From Paraburkholderia humisilvae (lineage in GTDB: Bacteria > Pseudomonadota > Gammaproteobacteria > Burkholderiales > Burkholderiaceae), in assembly GCF_902859855.1 (NCBI RefSeq), contig NZ_CADIKH010000008.1, forward strand, positions 62,001-126,000: DNA of 64,000 nt, given 5' to 3'. Positions 9,336 through 20,603 of this stretch are shown in pieces (position 1 is the first letter of the stretch; each line of letters starts with the position of its first letter). Under the pieces are notes generated by a model. That model saw nothing but the letters and a program-made list of their open reading frames with translations. It made no database searches and had not been told where the DNA came from. The translations under genes and the position numbers were made by a program.

Positions 9336-9427
9336 CGACTGTTACCGCGATTACTGCTGTAACGTGACGGGGTGAAGGGGACGCTACAATGGTGCCCCCG
9401 CGGGCCCCTAGCTAACGGATTTATCAG

Positions 9428-10027
9428 GTGAGCGAAAAAGAAATTGATCAGGTGCTGGTCGAACGCGTGCAGAACGGCGACAAGGCCGCGTTCGAGCTTC
9501 TGGTCACGAAATACCACCGCAAGATCATCCGGCTGATCTCGCGCCTCGTGCGGGATCCTGCCGAGGTCGAGGACGTGGCCCAGGATGCGTTTATCAAGGC
9601 ATACCGGGCGCTGCCCCAATTTCGCGGTGAATCGGCTTTCTATACGTGGTTGTACCGGATTGCCGTGAATACGGCGAAGAACTACCTTGCGACGCAGGGC
9701 CGGCGCGCGCCCACGTCGACCGAAGCGGACGCTGAAGAAGCTGAAACTTTCTCGGATGCCGACCAACTAAGGGATATCAACACGCCCGAGTCGATGTTGA
9801 TGAGCAAACAGATCGCGGAGACGGTCAATGCTGCGATGGCGGTTTTACCGGAAGAGCTGCGCACCGCCATTACTCTTCGTGAAATTGAGGGTTTGAGCTA
9901 CGAGGAAATCGCCGAAATGATGGGTTGCCCGATTGGCACCGTCAGGTCGAGAATTTTCCGTGCTCGCGAAGCCATTGCGGCAAAATTGCGTCCGTTGCTG
10001 GACACTCCCGAAGGCAAACGCTGGTAA
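9428..10027 (+). CDS. rpoE: RNA polymerase sigma factor RpoE (AlgU/SigE type, ECF)
   Basis: 199 residues with a GTG start. The order of regions is that of ECF02 sigma factors: region 2 (residues about 23-90, with RDPAEVEDVAQDAFIKAYR and YTWLYRIAVNTAKNYL) and region 4 (about 130-185, with LREIEGLSYEEIAEMM and GTVRSRIFRAREAI as the -35-binding helix-turn-helix). It directs the response to misfolded envelope proteins. The three genes that follow are its anti-sigma factor, the anti-sigma partner and a DegP-like protease, the classical algU-mucABD arrangement. Confidence 0.97.
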   Translation: MSEKEIDQVLVERVQNGDKAAFELLVTKYHRKIIRLISRLVRDPAEVEDVAQDAFIKAYRALPQFRGESAFYTWLYRIAVNTAKNYLATQGRRAPTSTEADAEEAETFSDADQLRDINTPESMLMSKQIAETVNAAMAVLPEELRTAITLREIEGLSYEEIAEMMGCPIGTVRSRIFRAREAIAAKLRPLLDTPEGKRW

Positions 10028-10150
10028 TCGCACGATGGGTTGCGCTTCGGCGCGATGTCGGTCGAAGCTTTTCGATGGCGTTTTAGCGGCCTTGCGGGGC
10101 AGCGGTGCAATATCTGGGTCAGGTGGTGTCACTATGGGGTGTCTGTAACG

Positions 10151-10798
10151 ATGGGGAGCATCATGGGGTCGGTCTCGATGCGATCGGAAGCTAATCTGCA
10201 AGCGAGCTCGCGCGGCGAGCGTCTGTCCGCGCTGATCGACGGGGAGTGGTCCGGCGATGAGCCGGCAGCGTTGATTGCCGCGCTCGATCGCAACGATCGC
10301 GCGGCGTGGTCGGACTATCATCTGATCGGCGACGCGCTGCGTTCCGACGATCTGGCATTGAGTGCGGTCGCGAGCCGCGCTTTCATGAGCGGCTTTGCGG
10401 CGCGCTTCGAAAGTGAAGCGCATATCGTTGCGCCGTCGTGGTCGTCGGTTTTACGCGGCCGGCGTCATGCGTTCGGGCGCCGTCTGTTGCCGGCGTTCGC
10501 GGTAGCCGCCGCGGCCGCGACGCTGACATGGATCGTCGTCCCGCAACTGCAGGGCGTGAACACGGGCGTACAGGGTGTGTCGCAGGTCGCGTCGGTATCG
10601 TCCGGCGACACGCTGCAGCGTGTCGCGATGGCGTCCATGCCGGTAGCGACCGCGCAGCCGGCGGTGCAGGATGCAAACATCATCCGTGACGCGAGTCTTG
10701 ATCAGTATCTGGAAGCCCATCAGCAGTTCGCGCAGCAGCCGGTGATGGGCAGCGCCGTGCCGCTGATTCGCGCGGCCGTCACTACGCAGGGCCGATAG
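10151..10798 (+). CDS. rseA: Anti-sigma-E factor RseA/MucA-like
   Basis: 215 residues from the ATG at 10151; an in-frame ATG at 10163 is also possible (GGGGAG four bases before it). The N-terminal cytoplasmic part GERLSALIDGEWSGDEPAAL to about residue 65 is the RseA domain that holds the sigma factor. One membrane helix follows (FAVAAAAATLTWIVV), then a periplasmic domain ending in MGSAVPLIRAAVTT, where RseB binds and stress-induced proteolysis would start. Located 123 bases after rpoE and four bases before rseB. Confidence 0.88.
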   Translation: MGSIMGSVSMRSEANLQASSRGERLSALIDGEWSGDEPAALIAALDRNDRAAWSDYHLIGDALRSDDLALSAVASRAFMSGFAARFESEAHIVAPSWSSVLRGRRHAFGRRLLPAFAVAAAAATLTWIVVPQLQGVNTGVQGVSQVASVSSGDTLQRVAMASMPVATAQPAVQDANIIRDASLDQYLEAHQQFAQQPVMGSAVPLIRAAVTTQGR

Positions 10799-10802
10799 CT
10801 CG

Positions 10803-11849
10803 ATGCAGACTTTGCGGTTCAATAAAAAGACAACCTGGGGACGGCTGCCGGCGCTACTGTTCTGCGCAGCCGCATTACTTTCAGTGTTATCCACGGCTCC
10901 TCGCGCGTTTGCGCAGGACGACGCTTCGGCCCACCATACGGCGGCCGAACTGCTCAATCGAATCCATCAGGCCGCTCAGCAGCAGAACTACGAAGGCGCA
11001 TTCGTCTATCAGCGCGGCACCTTCGTGCAAACGTCGCACATTTCGCACTATGCGACACGCAACGATGGCGAATACGAACAGCTCGAAAGTCTCGACGGCA
11101 AGCCGCGCAAGATGCTGCGGCATAACGACGAGATGTACACGTTCGTGCCCGAGCGGCGTCTGCTCGTCGTTGAGCAACGGCAAAACAAGGATTCGTTTCC
11201 TGCGCTGCTGTCCGCCAGCAGCGATGACGTACTGTCGGTGTACGAGCCGAAGCTACTCGGCCGCGATCGCGTCGCGGGCCTCGAAGCCGACGTGATCGAG
11301 CTCGATCCGAAAGACGCATACCGTTTCGCCTACAAGCTGTGGGCCGATACGAAAACCGGCCTGCTGCTGCGCGCGCAGACGCTCGATCCGAGCGGCGAGG
11401 TGCTCGAGCAGTTGTCGTTTTCGCAGATCCGTATCGGTGTACCGGTCGACAAGGCGCCGATCGCAGCGGGTATTCGTAATACCGCCGGATGGACGATCGT
11501 GCATCCGCCGGTCGAGCCGGTCGACATGGAAGCGCAGGGTTGGCAGATCACACCGAACGTGTCAGGCTTCCGAAAGATTCGTGAGCTGCGGCGTCCGATG
11601 GCGGCGCACGATCCGGGCAACCCGCCTATTCCGGTCGACCAGATGGTGTTCTCCGATGGCCTCGCGGCCATTTCGATTTTCGTCGAGCCGGTCGAAAAAA
11701 ATACGCGGAAGGAAGGCGCGGGCAGCAGTGGGGCGACCCATGTGCTCGTCAAGCGCCGCGGGGACTTCTGGATTACCCTGCTGGGCGAGGTGCCCCAAGC
11801 CACGTTGCAGCAATTCGCGTCTGCCATAGAATACAAGGCTCCCAAGTAA
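10803..11849 (+). CDS. rseB: Sigma-E regulatory protein RseB/MucB
   Basis: 348 residues. A signal peptide (hydrophobic LLFCAAALLSVLS, cleavage near APRAFA-QDD) sends it to the periplasm, where RseB shields RseA from cleavage and senses lipopolysaccharide or mislocalised lipoproteins. The mature protein starts with ELLNRIHQAAQQQNYEGAF and VYQRGTFVQTSHI, the first strands of the MucB/RseB lipoprotein-binding-like domain; the smaller C-terminal domain begins near residue 225. It starts only four bases after rseA, indicating cotranslation. Confidence 0.95.
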   Translation: MQTLRFNKKTTWGRLPALLFCAAALLSVLSTAPRAFAQDDASAHHTAAELLNRIHQAAQQQNYEGAFVYQRGTFVQTSHISHYATRNDGEYEQLESLDGKPRKMLRHNDEMYTFVPERRLLVVEQRQNKDSFPALLSASSDDVLSVYEPKLLGRDRVAGLEADVIELDPKDAYRFAYKLWADTKTGLLLRAQTLDPSGEVLEQLSFSQIRIGVPVDKAPIAAGIRNTAGWTIVHPPVEPVDMEAQGWQITPNVSGFRKIRELRRPMAAHDPGNPPIPVDQMVFSDGLAAISIFVEPVEKNTRKEGAGSSGATHVLVKRRGDFWITLLGEVPQATLQQFASAIEYKAPK

Positions 11850-11868
11850 TCCATCGGCTTACCACGAC

Positions 11869-13398
11869 ATGACGACTTTCTCGGTGCGCAAATTCCTCGC
11901 GGCCGCGCTGCTGGCTTGCCTGCCGTTTCTGCCGCATGCGGCGGTGGCGGCGCCTGCAGCCAGCCTTCCCGATTTCACGGACCTGGTCGACAAGGTCGGC
12001 CCGGCGGTCGTCAATATCCGGACCACCGCGCATGTGCCGACCGGCAACCGCGGCTTGCCGCCTGGGCTCGACGACGGCGACATGTCCGAATTCTTCCGTC
12101 GCTTCTTCGGTATTCCGCTGCCGCAGTCGCCGCAATCGCCGCACGGCGGCGGCAACGATGGCCAGGGCGGTCAAGGGGGTAGCCAGGGCGGGCCGGGTGG
12201 TGGCCAGGGTGGGGATTCGCCGCAGGACAACAGCGATTCCGAAACGAATAGCGGCGTTGGCTCGGGCTTTATCCTGTCGGCGGACGGTTACGTGATGACC
12301 AATGCGCACGTGATCGACGATGCGGACTCGATTTACGTGACGCTCACCGACAAGCGCGAATTCAAGGCGAAGCTGATCGGCGTCGATGAACGCACCGACG
12401 TCGCGGTCGTCAAGATTAACGCGACCAACCTGCCGACCGTGACGATCGGTGACTCGAACAAGGTGCGCGTCGGCGAATGGGTTGTCGCGATCGGCTCGCC
12501 GTTCGGGCTCGAAAACACGGTGACGGCGGGTATCGTCAGCGCGAAGGGCCGCGACACCGGCGACTATCTGCCGTTTATCCAGACCGACGTCGCGGTGAAC
12601 CCGGGCAACTCGGGCGGACCGCTGATCAATATGCAAGGCGAGGTAATCGGCATCAACTCGCAGATCTACAGCCGCACCGGCGGGTTTATGGGCATCTCGT
12701 TCGCGATTCCGATCGACGAAGCGATGCGCGTCGCCGATCAATTGAAGACGTCGGGCAAGGTCGTGCGCGGTCGCATCGCGGTGGCGATTGGCGAAGTCAC
12801 GAAGGATGTCGCCGATTCGCTCGGCTTGCCGAAGGCGCAGGGTGCGCTGGTGAGCAGCGTCGAGCCGGGCGGTCCGGCCGACAAGGCAGGCGTGCAGCCG
12901 GGCGACATCATCCTGAAGTTCAACGGTCATCCGGTGGATACCGCAACCGATTTGCCGCGCATGGTCGGCGATACGAAGCCCGGCACGAAAACCACGATCA
13001 CGATCTGGCGCAAGGGCCAGACGCGCGACCTGTCGGTTACGGTCGCCGAGATGCAGCCGGACAAGACCGCGCATGCCGATCAGCGCAAGCCGCCTGCGCC
13101 GAAACAGCAGGCATCGAATGCGCTCGGCATCGCGGTCAGCGATATACCGTCGGATCAGATGAAGTCGCTGAAGCTGCGCAACGGCGTGCAGGTCGACGCG
13201 GTCGACGGGCCGGCCGCACGGGTCGGCCTTGAGAAGGGTGACATCATCTTGCGGATCGGCGATACCGACGTGACGAGCGCGAAGCAGTTCGACGAGCTCA
13301 CCGCGCATCTCGACCCTCAGAAGATGATCGCGCTGCTCGTGCGCCGGGGCGACAACACGCAGTTCGTGCCGATCCGCCCGCGCGCGCCGCAGAAGTGA
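11869..13398 (+). CDS. mucD: Periplasmic serine protease MucD/DegP (Do family)
   Basis: 509 residues. Signal peptide (ALLACLPFLPHAAVA), then a trypsin-like domain with His147 (TNAHVID), Asp177 (DERTDVAV) and Ser248 (NPGNSGGPL), then two PDZ domains beginning near residues 295 and 410. It degrades misfolded periplasmic proteins under control of the sigma factor encoded upstream. A glycine, glutamine, asparagine-rich stretch (about residues 92-118) sits in the LA loop before the His strand and is longer and more repetitive than usual. The stop overlaps the GTG of the next gene. Confidence 0.96.
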   Translation: MTTFSVRKFLAAALLACLPFLPHAAVAAPAASLPDFTDLVDKVGPAVVNIRTTAHVPTGNRGLPPGLDDGDMSEFFRRFFGIPLPQSPQSPHGGGNDGQGGQGGSQGGPGGGQGGDSPQDNSDSETNSGVGSGFILSADGYVMTNAHVIDDADSIYVTLTDKREFKAKLIGVDERTDVAVVKINATNLPTVTIGDSNKVRVGEWVVAIGSPFGLENTVTAGIVSAKGRDTGDYLPFIQTDVAVNPGNSGGPLINMQGEVIGINSQIYSRTGGFMGISFAIPIDEAMRVADQLKTSGKVVRGRIAVAIGEVTKDVADSLGLPKAQGALVSSVEPGGPADKAGVQPGDIILKFNGHPVDTATDLPRMVGDTKPGTKTTITIWRKGQTRDLSVTVAEMQPDKTAHADQRKPPAPKQQASNALGIAVSDIPSDQMKSLKLRNGVQVDAVDGPAARVGLEKGDIILRIGDTDVTSAKQFDELTAHLDPQKMIALLVRRGDNTQFVPIRPRAPQK

Positions 13399-13685
13399 CG
13401 CTTGTGACGAAGCCGGCGTCGCGCGAGCCGGTGGTGCTGACGCTCTACGGGCGCGCATGGTGTCATCTGTGTGACGACATGCGCGCCGCGCTCGAGCCGC
13501 TGCTTGCCGAATTCGGTGCGCGCGTCGATGTGATCGATATCGATGCCGACGCCGCGCTCGAAGCGCGTTATAACGAAGCGGTGCCGGTGCTGGTCTGCGA
13601 CGGAACCGAGCTGTGCCGTTATCACCTCGACGAAGCGCGTGTGCGTGGGGTGCTGGCCGCGAAGGCCGATGCGGCCGCGCGCTGA
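13395..13685 (+). CDS. Glutaredoxin family protein (YruB/DUF836-like)
   Basis: 96 residues with GTG start overlapping the mucD stop (GTGA); a second in-frame GTG lies three codons on. The product is one thioredoxin-like fold: VVLTLYGRAWCHLCDDM gives a CxxC redox site, and AVPVLVCDG supplies the cis-proline strand. This matches the 'glutaredoxin family' (DUF836) proteins commonly found between mucD and lepA in beta-proteobacteria. Its partner is not known; the overlap with mucD hints at a thiol role in the envelope-stress transcript, although the protein has no signal peptide. Confidence 0.88.
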   Translation: MTLVTKPASREPVVLTLYGRAWCHLCDDMRAALEPLLAEFGARVDVIDIDADAALEARYNEAVPVLVCDGTELCRYHLDEARVRGVLAAKADAAAR

Positions 13686-13762
13686 TGCATCCACCTGGCC
13701 ACAGTCAGACCGAACCGCGCGTGAGCCGGTCATGAACCCACGCATGGACCGTGTCACACACT

Positions 13763-13786
13763 GGCCTCGAATTTGCATTCGAGGCC
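13763..13786 (+). other. Perfect 10-bp hairpin between the glutaredoxin gene and lepA
   Basis: GGCCTCGAAT (13763-13772), loop TTGC, ATTCGAGGCC (13777-13786). There is no T run directly after it, so it is not a standard terminator. A second, weaker hairpin (CCCGCA 13828-13833 with TGCGGG 13842-13847) is followed by ACCCCTTTT and could serve as one. Confidence 0.5.
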
Positions 13787-13943
13787 GCCAGGTCTTGCCC
13801 TGCTTGTGCTCTCGCGCGCCCGCCAGCCCCGCAAATCCGCCTGCGGGACCCCTTTTCAGCTAAAATGGGCAGGTTTTTCAGTCAGTTTACGAGGCGTGCT
13901 TCGCGACCCAACGAGCGCGCCTTTTTTGCTTGATCGGACTTGA

Positions 13944-15737
<1,794 letters not shown>

Positions 15738-15759
15738 GACGAACAACGGGAATCCCTCA

Positions 15760-16677
15760 ATGAATTTTGCATTGATCCTTTTTGTGCTCGTCGTATTGAC
15801 GGGTATCGCGTGGGTAGCAGACAAGCTCTTTTTCATGCCGCAACGGCGGCGCGCGGCGGAGGCGGCGGTCGCCGAGTTCGACCGCCAGCAGGCGCGTGTC
15901 GGCGAGCGTTTCGCCGACGAAAATCCGGCGCAAACGCGCGCGAAGTTACGCGATGAAAAGCTGCGCCAGCCGTGGTGGCTCGAATACACAGCGAGCTTCT
16001 TCCCGGTCATTCTCGTCGTGTTCCTCGTGCGCTCGTTCGTCGTCGAGCCGTTCAAGATTCCGTCCGGCTCGATGGTGCCGACGCTGCTGGTCGGTGACTT
16101 CATCCTCGTGAACAAGTTCGACTACGGTCTGCGCCTGCCGATCACGAATACGAAGGTCACCGAAGGGCGTCCGGTGAAACGCGGCGATGTGGTCGTGTTC
16201 CGGTATCCGAAGGATGAATCGGTCGACTACATCAAGCGTGTGATCGGCCTGCCAGGCGATGTGGTCGCGTATCAGGACAAGAAGCTGACGATCAACGGCC
16301 AACCGGTCCCCGAGACGCAACTGCCCGACTTTTACGATGAGGAGCGCGACGAAGCGAGCGGCAACCAGCGCGCGGGCTACATGAAGCAGTTCGAGGAAGA
16401 TATCGACGGCCGCAAGAACCGCATCCTGAACAATCCGGCGGTGCCACCGTTCGTCGTCGGCGCGGATGACTATCCCTACCGCAGCAATTGCAATTACAAC
16501 GATCGCGGCGTGATCTGCAAGGTGCCGCCCGGCAACTACTTCATGATGGGCGACAATCGCGACAACAGCGCGGACAGCCGTTACTGGGGTTTTGTGCCGG
16601 ACGCGAACCTCGTTGGCCGTGCGTTCTTTATCTGGATGAATTTCAGCGATCTCAAACGGATCGGCTCATTCGAGTGA
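15760..16677 (+). CDS. lepB: Signal peptidase I
   Basis: 305 residues. Two N-terminal membrane segments (residues 2-25 and about 77-93) anchor the catalytic domain in the periplasm. Ser104 in IPSGSMVPTL and Lys159 in YIKRVIGLPGD form the Ser/Lys dyad; GDNRDNSADSRYWGFVP is the box E region. It removes signal peptides of exported proteins such as RseB and MucD in this window. The start at 15760 (MNFALILFV) is chosen because the open frame further upstream lies inside lepA. Confidence 0.98.
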   Translation: MNFALILFVLVVLTGIAWVADKLFFMPQRRRAAEAAVAEFDRQQARVGERFADENPAQTRAKLRDEKLRQPWWLEYTASFFPVILVVFLVRSFVVEPFKIPSGSMVPTLLVGDFILVNKFDYGLRLPITNTKVTEGRPVKRGDVVVFRYPKDESVDYIKRVIGLPGDVVAYQDKKLTINGQPVPETQLPDFYDEERDEASGNQRAGYMKQFEEDIDGRKNRILNNPAVPPFVVGADDYPYRSNCNYNDRGVICKVPPGNYFMMGDNRDNSADSRYWGFVPDANLVGRAFFIWMNFSDLKRIGSFE

Positions 16678-16788
16678 ACGGCTTTATCTTCGAAGCCCGT
16701 CGCGCGATGAACGCGAGCCTCGGTCCGATCACCGCACGGTGACCGCGTCGCAAAATCGCGCATCACCACCATCGCATCGCAACGTCGA

Positions 16789-16817
16789 AACACGCCGCAA
16801 ACTATCTGCGGCGTGTT
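16789..16817 (+). other. Hairpin after lepB
   Basis: Perfect 11-bp inverted repeat (AACACGCCGCA 16789-16799 with TGCGGCGTGTT 16807-16817, 7-base loop). No clear T tract follows, so it may stabilise the lepAB messenger or act as a weak terminator before rnc. Confidence 0.45.
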
Positions 16818-16919
16818 ATCACGCTACTTTAAGAACCTGCGGTAACGTCGCTTCACCACGCCTGTTCGCGTGTCGGTCCGCGTTTTCGCCGGGGCAAGCG
16901 CCCGCGTTATACTCTGCCC

Positions 16920-18557
16920 ATGCCTTCATCTCCGCTGGAAAGCCGACTGCGCTATGAATTTCGCAATGCGGAATTGCTGCGTCAGGCTCTCACTCATCGC
17001 AGTCATAGCGCCACGCATAACGAACGACTCGAGTTTCTCGGCGATTCCGTTCTCAATTGCGCGGTGGCGGCACTTTTGTTCCAACGTTTTGGCAAGCTCG
17101 ATGAAGGCGATCTGTCCCGCGTACGGGCTAATCTCGTCAAACAGCAGTCGTTGTATGAAATTGCTCAGGCCCTGAATATTTCCGACGGCCTGCGCCTTGG
17201 TGAAGGCGAACTCCGTAGCGGTGGCTTCCGCCGTCCGTCGATCCTTGCCGACACGCTCGAGGCGATCCTGGGCGCGATCTTTCTTGATGGCGGGTTCGAA
17301 GCCGCGCAGACCGTCATCAAACGGCTGTACGTGCCGATTCTCGACCATATCGACCCGCGCACGCTCGGCAAGGACGCCAAGACGCTGCTGCAGGAATACC
17401 TGCAAGGTCACAAGATCGCGCTGCCGACCTACACGGTGATCGCCACACATGGTGCGGCGCACAATCAGCAATTCGAAGTCGAATGCGCGGTGCCAAAACT
17501 CGATGTCAAGGTGTCGGGCTCCGGTGCGAGCCGCCGCGCCGCCGAGCAGGCGGCCGCGAAGAAGGCGCTCGACGAGGTGATGGCGGCGGCGCCGGCCGTG
17601 GTTGCGAAGCCGAAGCGCTCGAAGAGCGCGCGTGCGGCGAAACATGCCGAAGCGGAAATCGTCCCCGGCGTGACGGGCGTGCAGACCGCGCTTGATCTGC
17701 GCGCGCCGGATCAACGCAGGGCCGAGCGTGCGGCCCGTGCCGAAGCGAAGATAGCGGCGGCGGAAGCAGGCGCCGAGCGCGTACCGGCGGCTACGGCGGC
17801 CAGTGTCGCACCGCTCGCGGTGATCCGTGCTGCGCACGTCGAATACAGCCAAAGCCAGGCCGGCGGCGGCAGCAACAGCAACGATAAGGAAAAGCCGGAA
17901 AAGGCGGATAAGCCGGACCGGGTTGAAAGAGCAGCGGATAAATCGGGCGAAAAGGCCGCCGAGCGGACCGAGGACAAGACGGGCCGCGGCGAGAAGTCTG
18001 AGCGACCCGATAAGCAGGCCGACAGGCAAGGCGACAAGCAGGTCGACAAGCCGGCGGAGAAGCACGCGGAGCGGACCGATGCCGCGACGCGCCCGCCCGA
18101 TCATCCTTCTGACAAAACCGACGCGCTGATTCGTCACGGCGAGAAGGCGGCGGACAAGCCGGAAACCGCCGCGAGCCTCGCCGACAACTCAGCGGAAAAG
18201 ACCGTGGAGCGGGCGCCCGAGAAAGCGGCGGACAAGGCTGGCGACGCGCCTACCGACCGAATCGCCGAGAAATCAGCCGAAAAAGCCGATAAAGCCGATA
18301 AAGCAGCGGAAAAATCCGCTGAAAAAGCGGGCGAGAAAGCAGGGGACAAAGCAGCGGACAAGCTCGAATCCGCCGCGCATCAGGCGAATGGATCTGAAAG
18401 AGACAGACCGGCGGACAAATTTGAAGCCGCGTCACGCAGCACCGAAAGATTGACGTCTCGCAGCCGGGAAATCGCCGGCGCGGCGACGGTTGAGGCCGAC
18501 CTCGAAGCCGGCGTCGCGAGCGCGCTGCACACCCGCGTCGCCGACGCAGGCCATTGA
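16920..18557 (+). CDS. rnc: Ribonuclease III with a long charged C-terminal extension
   Basis: 545 residues, more than twice the usual 220-230. Residues 1-225 are a complete enzyme: Glu38 and Asp42 in [12 protein letters not shown], Asp111 and Glu114 in DTLEAILGA are the metal ligands, and the dsRNA-binding domain spans about 154-222 ([10 protein letters not shown] to [16 protein letters not shown]). RNase III processes rRNA precursors and double-stranded messenger regions. From about 226 to the end the protein is low-complexity, rich in Lys, Glu, Asp, Ala and Arg with many short repeats of the [12 protein letters not shown] type, predicted to be disordered. Longer RNase III proteins are known in Burkholderia; the reading frame here is uninterrupted, and era follows 134 bases later. 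Confidence 0.95.
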   Translation: MPSSPLESRLRYEFRNAELLRQALTHRSHSATHNERLEFLGDSVLNCAVAALLFQRFGKLDEGDLSRVRANLVKQQSLYEIAQALNISDGLRLGEGELRSGGFRRPSILADTLEAILGAIFLDGGFEAAQTVIKRLYVPILDHIDPRTLGKDAKTLLQEYLQGHKIALPTYTVIATHGAAHNQQFEVECAVPKLDVKVSGSGASRRAAEQAAAKKALDEVMAAAPAVVAKPKRSKSARAAKHAEAEIVPGVTGVQTALDLRAPDQRRAERAARAEAKIAAAEAGAERVPAATAASVAPLAVIRAAHVEYSQSQAGGGSNSNDKEKPEKADKPDRVERAADKSGEKAAERTEDKTGRGEKSERPDKQADRQGDKQVDKPAEKHAERTDAATRPPDHPSDKTDALIRHGEKAADKPETAASLADNSAEKTVERAPEKAADKAGDAPTDRIAEKSAEKADKADKAAEKSAEKAGEKAGDKAADKLESAAHQANGSERDRPADKFEAASRSTERLTSRSREIAGAATVEADLEAGVASALHTRVADAGH

Positions 18558-18691
18558 TTCACCCCGATTGGCTCCCGACAGCCCCTGATTAATCCACCCG
18601 ACTACTGCCGCCTTGCCGATGCTATTGTTGTTGCAGTTTGCACCTGGCTGTCCCGCGATGCACGTTGGCCCCAGTTTGCTGTAGCCCGAAT

Positions 18692-19591
18692 ATGAACACG
18701 CCCACTCCCCCTGGATTTCGCTGCGGCATGGTCGCCATCGTCGGCCGCCCGAACGTCGGCAAGTCGACGCTGATGAACGCGCTCGTCGGCCAGAAGGTCA
18801 GCATCACGTCGCGCAAGGCGCAGACCACGCGTCACCGCATCACCGGCATCCGCACGCTTGACGACGCGCAGTACATCTTCGTCGACACACCCGGCTTCCA
18901 GACGCGGCACAGCGGCGCGCTGAACCGGTCGCTGAACCGCGCGGTGACGTCGACGCTGACGTCGGTCGATGCGATTCTGTTCGTCATCGAAGCCGGCCGC
19001 TTCGGGCCGGACGATCAGCAGGTGCTCGATCTGATTCCGCCGGCGGCTCCGGTGCTGCTGATCGCAAACAAGCTCGACCGCGTCAGCGACAAGGACACGC
19101 TGTTCCCGTTCATGCAGCAGATGGCCGGGCTGCGTGACTTCAAGGAAATCGTGCCGCTGTCGGCGAAGCATCCGGACGACATCAAGCGGCTGTTCGCGAC
19201 GGTGAAGCCGTATTTGCCGGAAGGCGAACCGATCTACGGCGAAGACGACCTGACCGATCGCAGCGAGCGTTTTCTTGCGGCCGAAATCCTGCGCGAAAAG
19301 GTGTTCCGCTGGACGGGCGATGAACTGCCGTACACGAGCACCGTCGTGATCGACAAGTTCGAGACCGAAGGGCGCCTGCGCCGTATCTTCGCGACGATTC
19401 TCGTCGAGCGCGATTCGCACAAGGCGATGATCATCGGCCAGAAGGGTGCGAAGCTCAAACAGATCAGTACCGAAGCGCGCCTCGATATGGAAAAGCTGTT
19501 CGACGGTCCGGTGTACCTCGAGACCTTCATCAAGGTGAGGAGCGGGTGGGCCGACAACGAAGCCGGGCTGCGCGCGTATGGGTACGAATGA
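18692..19591 (+). CDS. era: GTPase Era
   Basis: 299 residues. Era binds the 3' end of 16S rRNA and helps 30S maturation. G motifs: [15 protein letters not shown] and ANKLDRV; the C-terminal KH domain contains [19 protein letters not shown]. The start [18 protein letters not shown] is preferred over a frame opening at 18638 because it gives the usual length. rnc-era is a conserved pair; recO begins inside the last codons of era. Confidence 0.98.
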   Translation: MNTPTPPGFRCGMVAIVGRPNVGKSTLMNALVGQKVSITSRKAQTTRHRITGIRTLDDAQYIFVDTPGFQTRHSGALNRSLNRAVTSTLTSVDAILFVIEAGRFGPDDQQVLDLIPPAAPVLLIANKLDRVSDKDTLFPFMQQMAGLRDFKEIVPLSAKHPDDIKRLFATVKPYLPEGEPIYGEDDLTDRSERFLAAEILREKVFRWTGDELPYTSTVVIDKFETEGRLRRIFATILVERDSHKAMIIGQKGAKLKQISTEARLDMEKLFDGPVYLETFIKVRSGWADNEAGLRAYGYE

Positions 19592-20603
19592 CGCATGGAT
19601 GACGCAGCCACCCGAAGCCGATCCTGATCCGGCGCAGCCGCGCTCGCCCCGCAGCGAGGCCAGGCCGGTGCGCGGGCGCGCGAAGCGGACCTCATCGAAG
19701 CAGTCCGCCGCCGCGCGTACGCCCGGTGACGATTTCGCCGATGAAGCCCTGCTCGAAGCGAACGAACCGGGTGAAAAGCAGGCGGAAAGGCGGTCCGACA
19801 GGCAGCCCGATCATCCGGATGGCGTTGAAGCCGCCCCTGAGCGACGCGCAACGAAGCCCGCACGCCGAACGTCGCGCGCGCCGGTTTCCGAGTATCGGAT
19901 CTCCGAACAACCCGCGTTCGTTCTGCACAGCTATCCGTACCGGGAAACCAGCCTGATCCTCGACGTGCTATCGCGCGACCACGGCCGTCTCGCGTTGATC
20001 GCGAAGGGTGCGAAGCGCCCGCATTCCGCGCTGCGCGGTGTGCTGCAAACGTTCCAGCCGCTGTCGCTCGCGTGGACCGGCAAGTCCGAAATGCGCACGC
20101 TGACCGGCGCCGAATGGGTCGGCGGGATGCTGCCGCTCGCCGGCGACGCGCTGCTCTGCGGCTTCTACGCGAACGAGCTGCTGGTCAAGTTCTGCGCGCG
20201 CGAAGACCCGCATCCCCAACTCTTCCACCACTATGTGGTGACGCTCACGCGTCTTGCGCACGACGAGCCGCCGGTCCAGGTGCTGCGTTCGTTCGAGCGC
20301 GTGCTGTTGCGCGAGACCGGTTACGCGATGGCGCTCGACCGCACCGTCGCGCGCCAGCCGGTCGTACCGGGCGGCCGCTATGTGTTCGACCCGGAGCGCG
20401 GCGTGCGCGACGCAGCCGACGATCTGCCCGCGCAATGGCCGGTCGTGTCCGGCCAGACCTTGCTCGATATGGAGCAGGACGATTACCATCGTGCGCAGAC
20501 GGTTGCGCAAAGCAAGACGCTGATGCGCTTCCTGCTCAACACCTACCTCGGCGGCACGCCGCTTGCGACGCGCCAGATCCTGATCGACCTGCAGAACCTA
20601 TGA
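19578..20603 (+). CDS. recO: DNA repair protein RecO with an N-terminal extension
   Basis: 341 residues from the ATG at 19578, which overlaps era by 14 bases; an alternative ATG at 19599 just after the era stop would give 334. RecO helps RecR load RecA at gaps. The OB fold begins near residue 108 ([35 protein letters not shown]), and the helical C-terminal domain runs to the end; no zinc cysteines are present. The first roughly 105 residues are charged and low-complexity and are absent from typical RecO (about 240 residues). The stop overlaps the pdxJ start (ATGA). Confidence 0.93.
   Translation: MGTNDAWMTQPPEADPDPAQPRSPRSEARPVRGRAKRTSSKQSAAARTPGDDFADEALLEANEPGEKQAERRSDRQPDHPDGVEAAPERRATKPARRTSRAPVSEYRISEQPAFVLHSYPYRETSLILDVLSRDHGRLALIAKGAKRPHSALRGVLQTFQPLSLAWTGKSEMRTLTGAEWVGGMLPLAGDALLCGFYANELLVKFCAREDPHPQLFHHYVVTLTRLAHDEPPVQVLRSFERVLLRETGYAMALDRTVARQPVVPGGRYVFDPERGVRDAADDLPAQWPVVSGQTLLDMEQDDYHRAQTVAQSKTLMRFLLNTYLGGTPLATRQILIDLQNL

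Noticed and set aside
9350..9427. Sigma-E autoregulated promoter before rpoE
   Set aside because: No GGAACTT-type -35 with a matching -10; only a TACAAT with poor spacing was found.
11773..13458. 561-codon minus-strand frame opposite mucD
   Set aside because: Antisense shadow; mucD has signal peptide, triad and PDZ domains.
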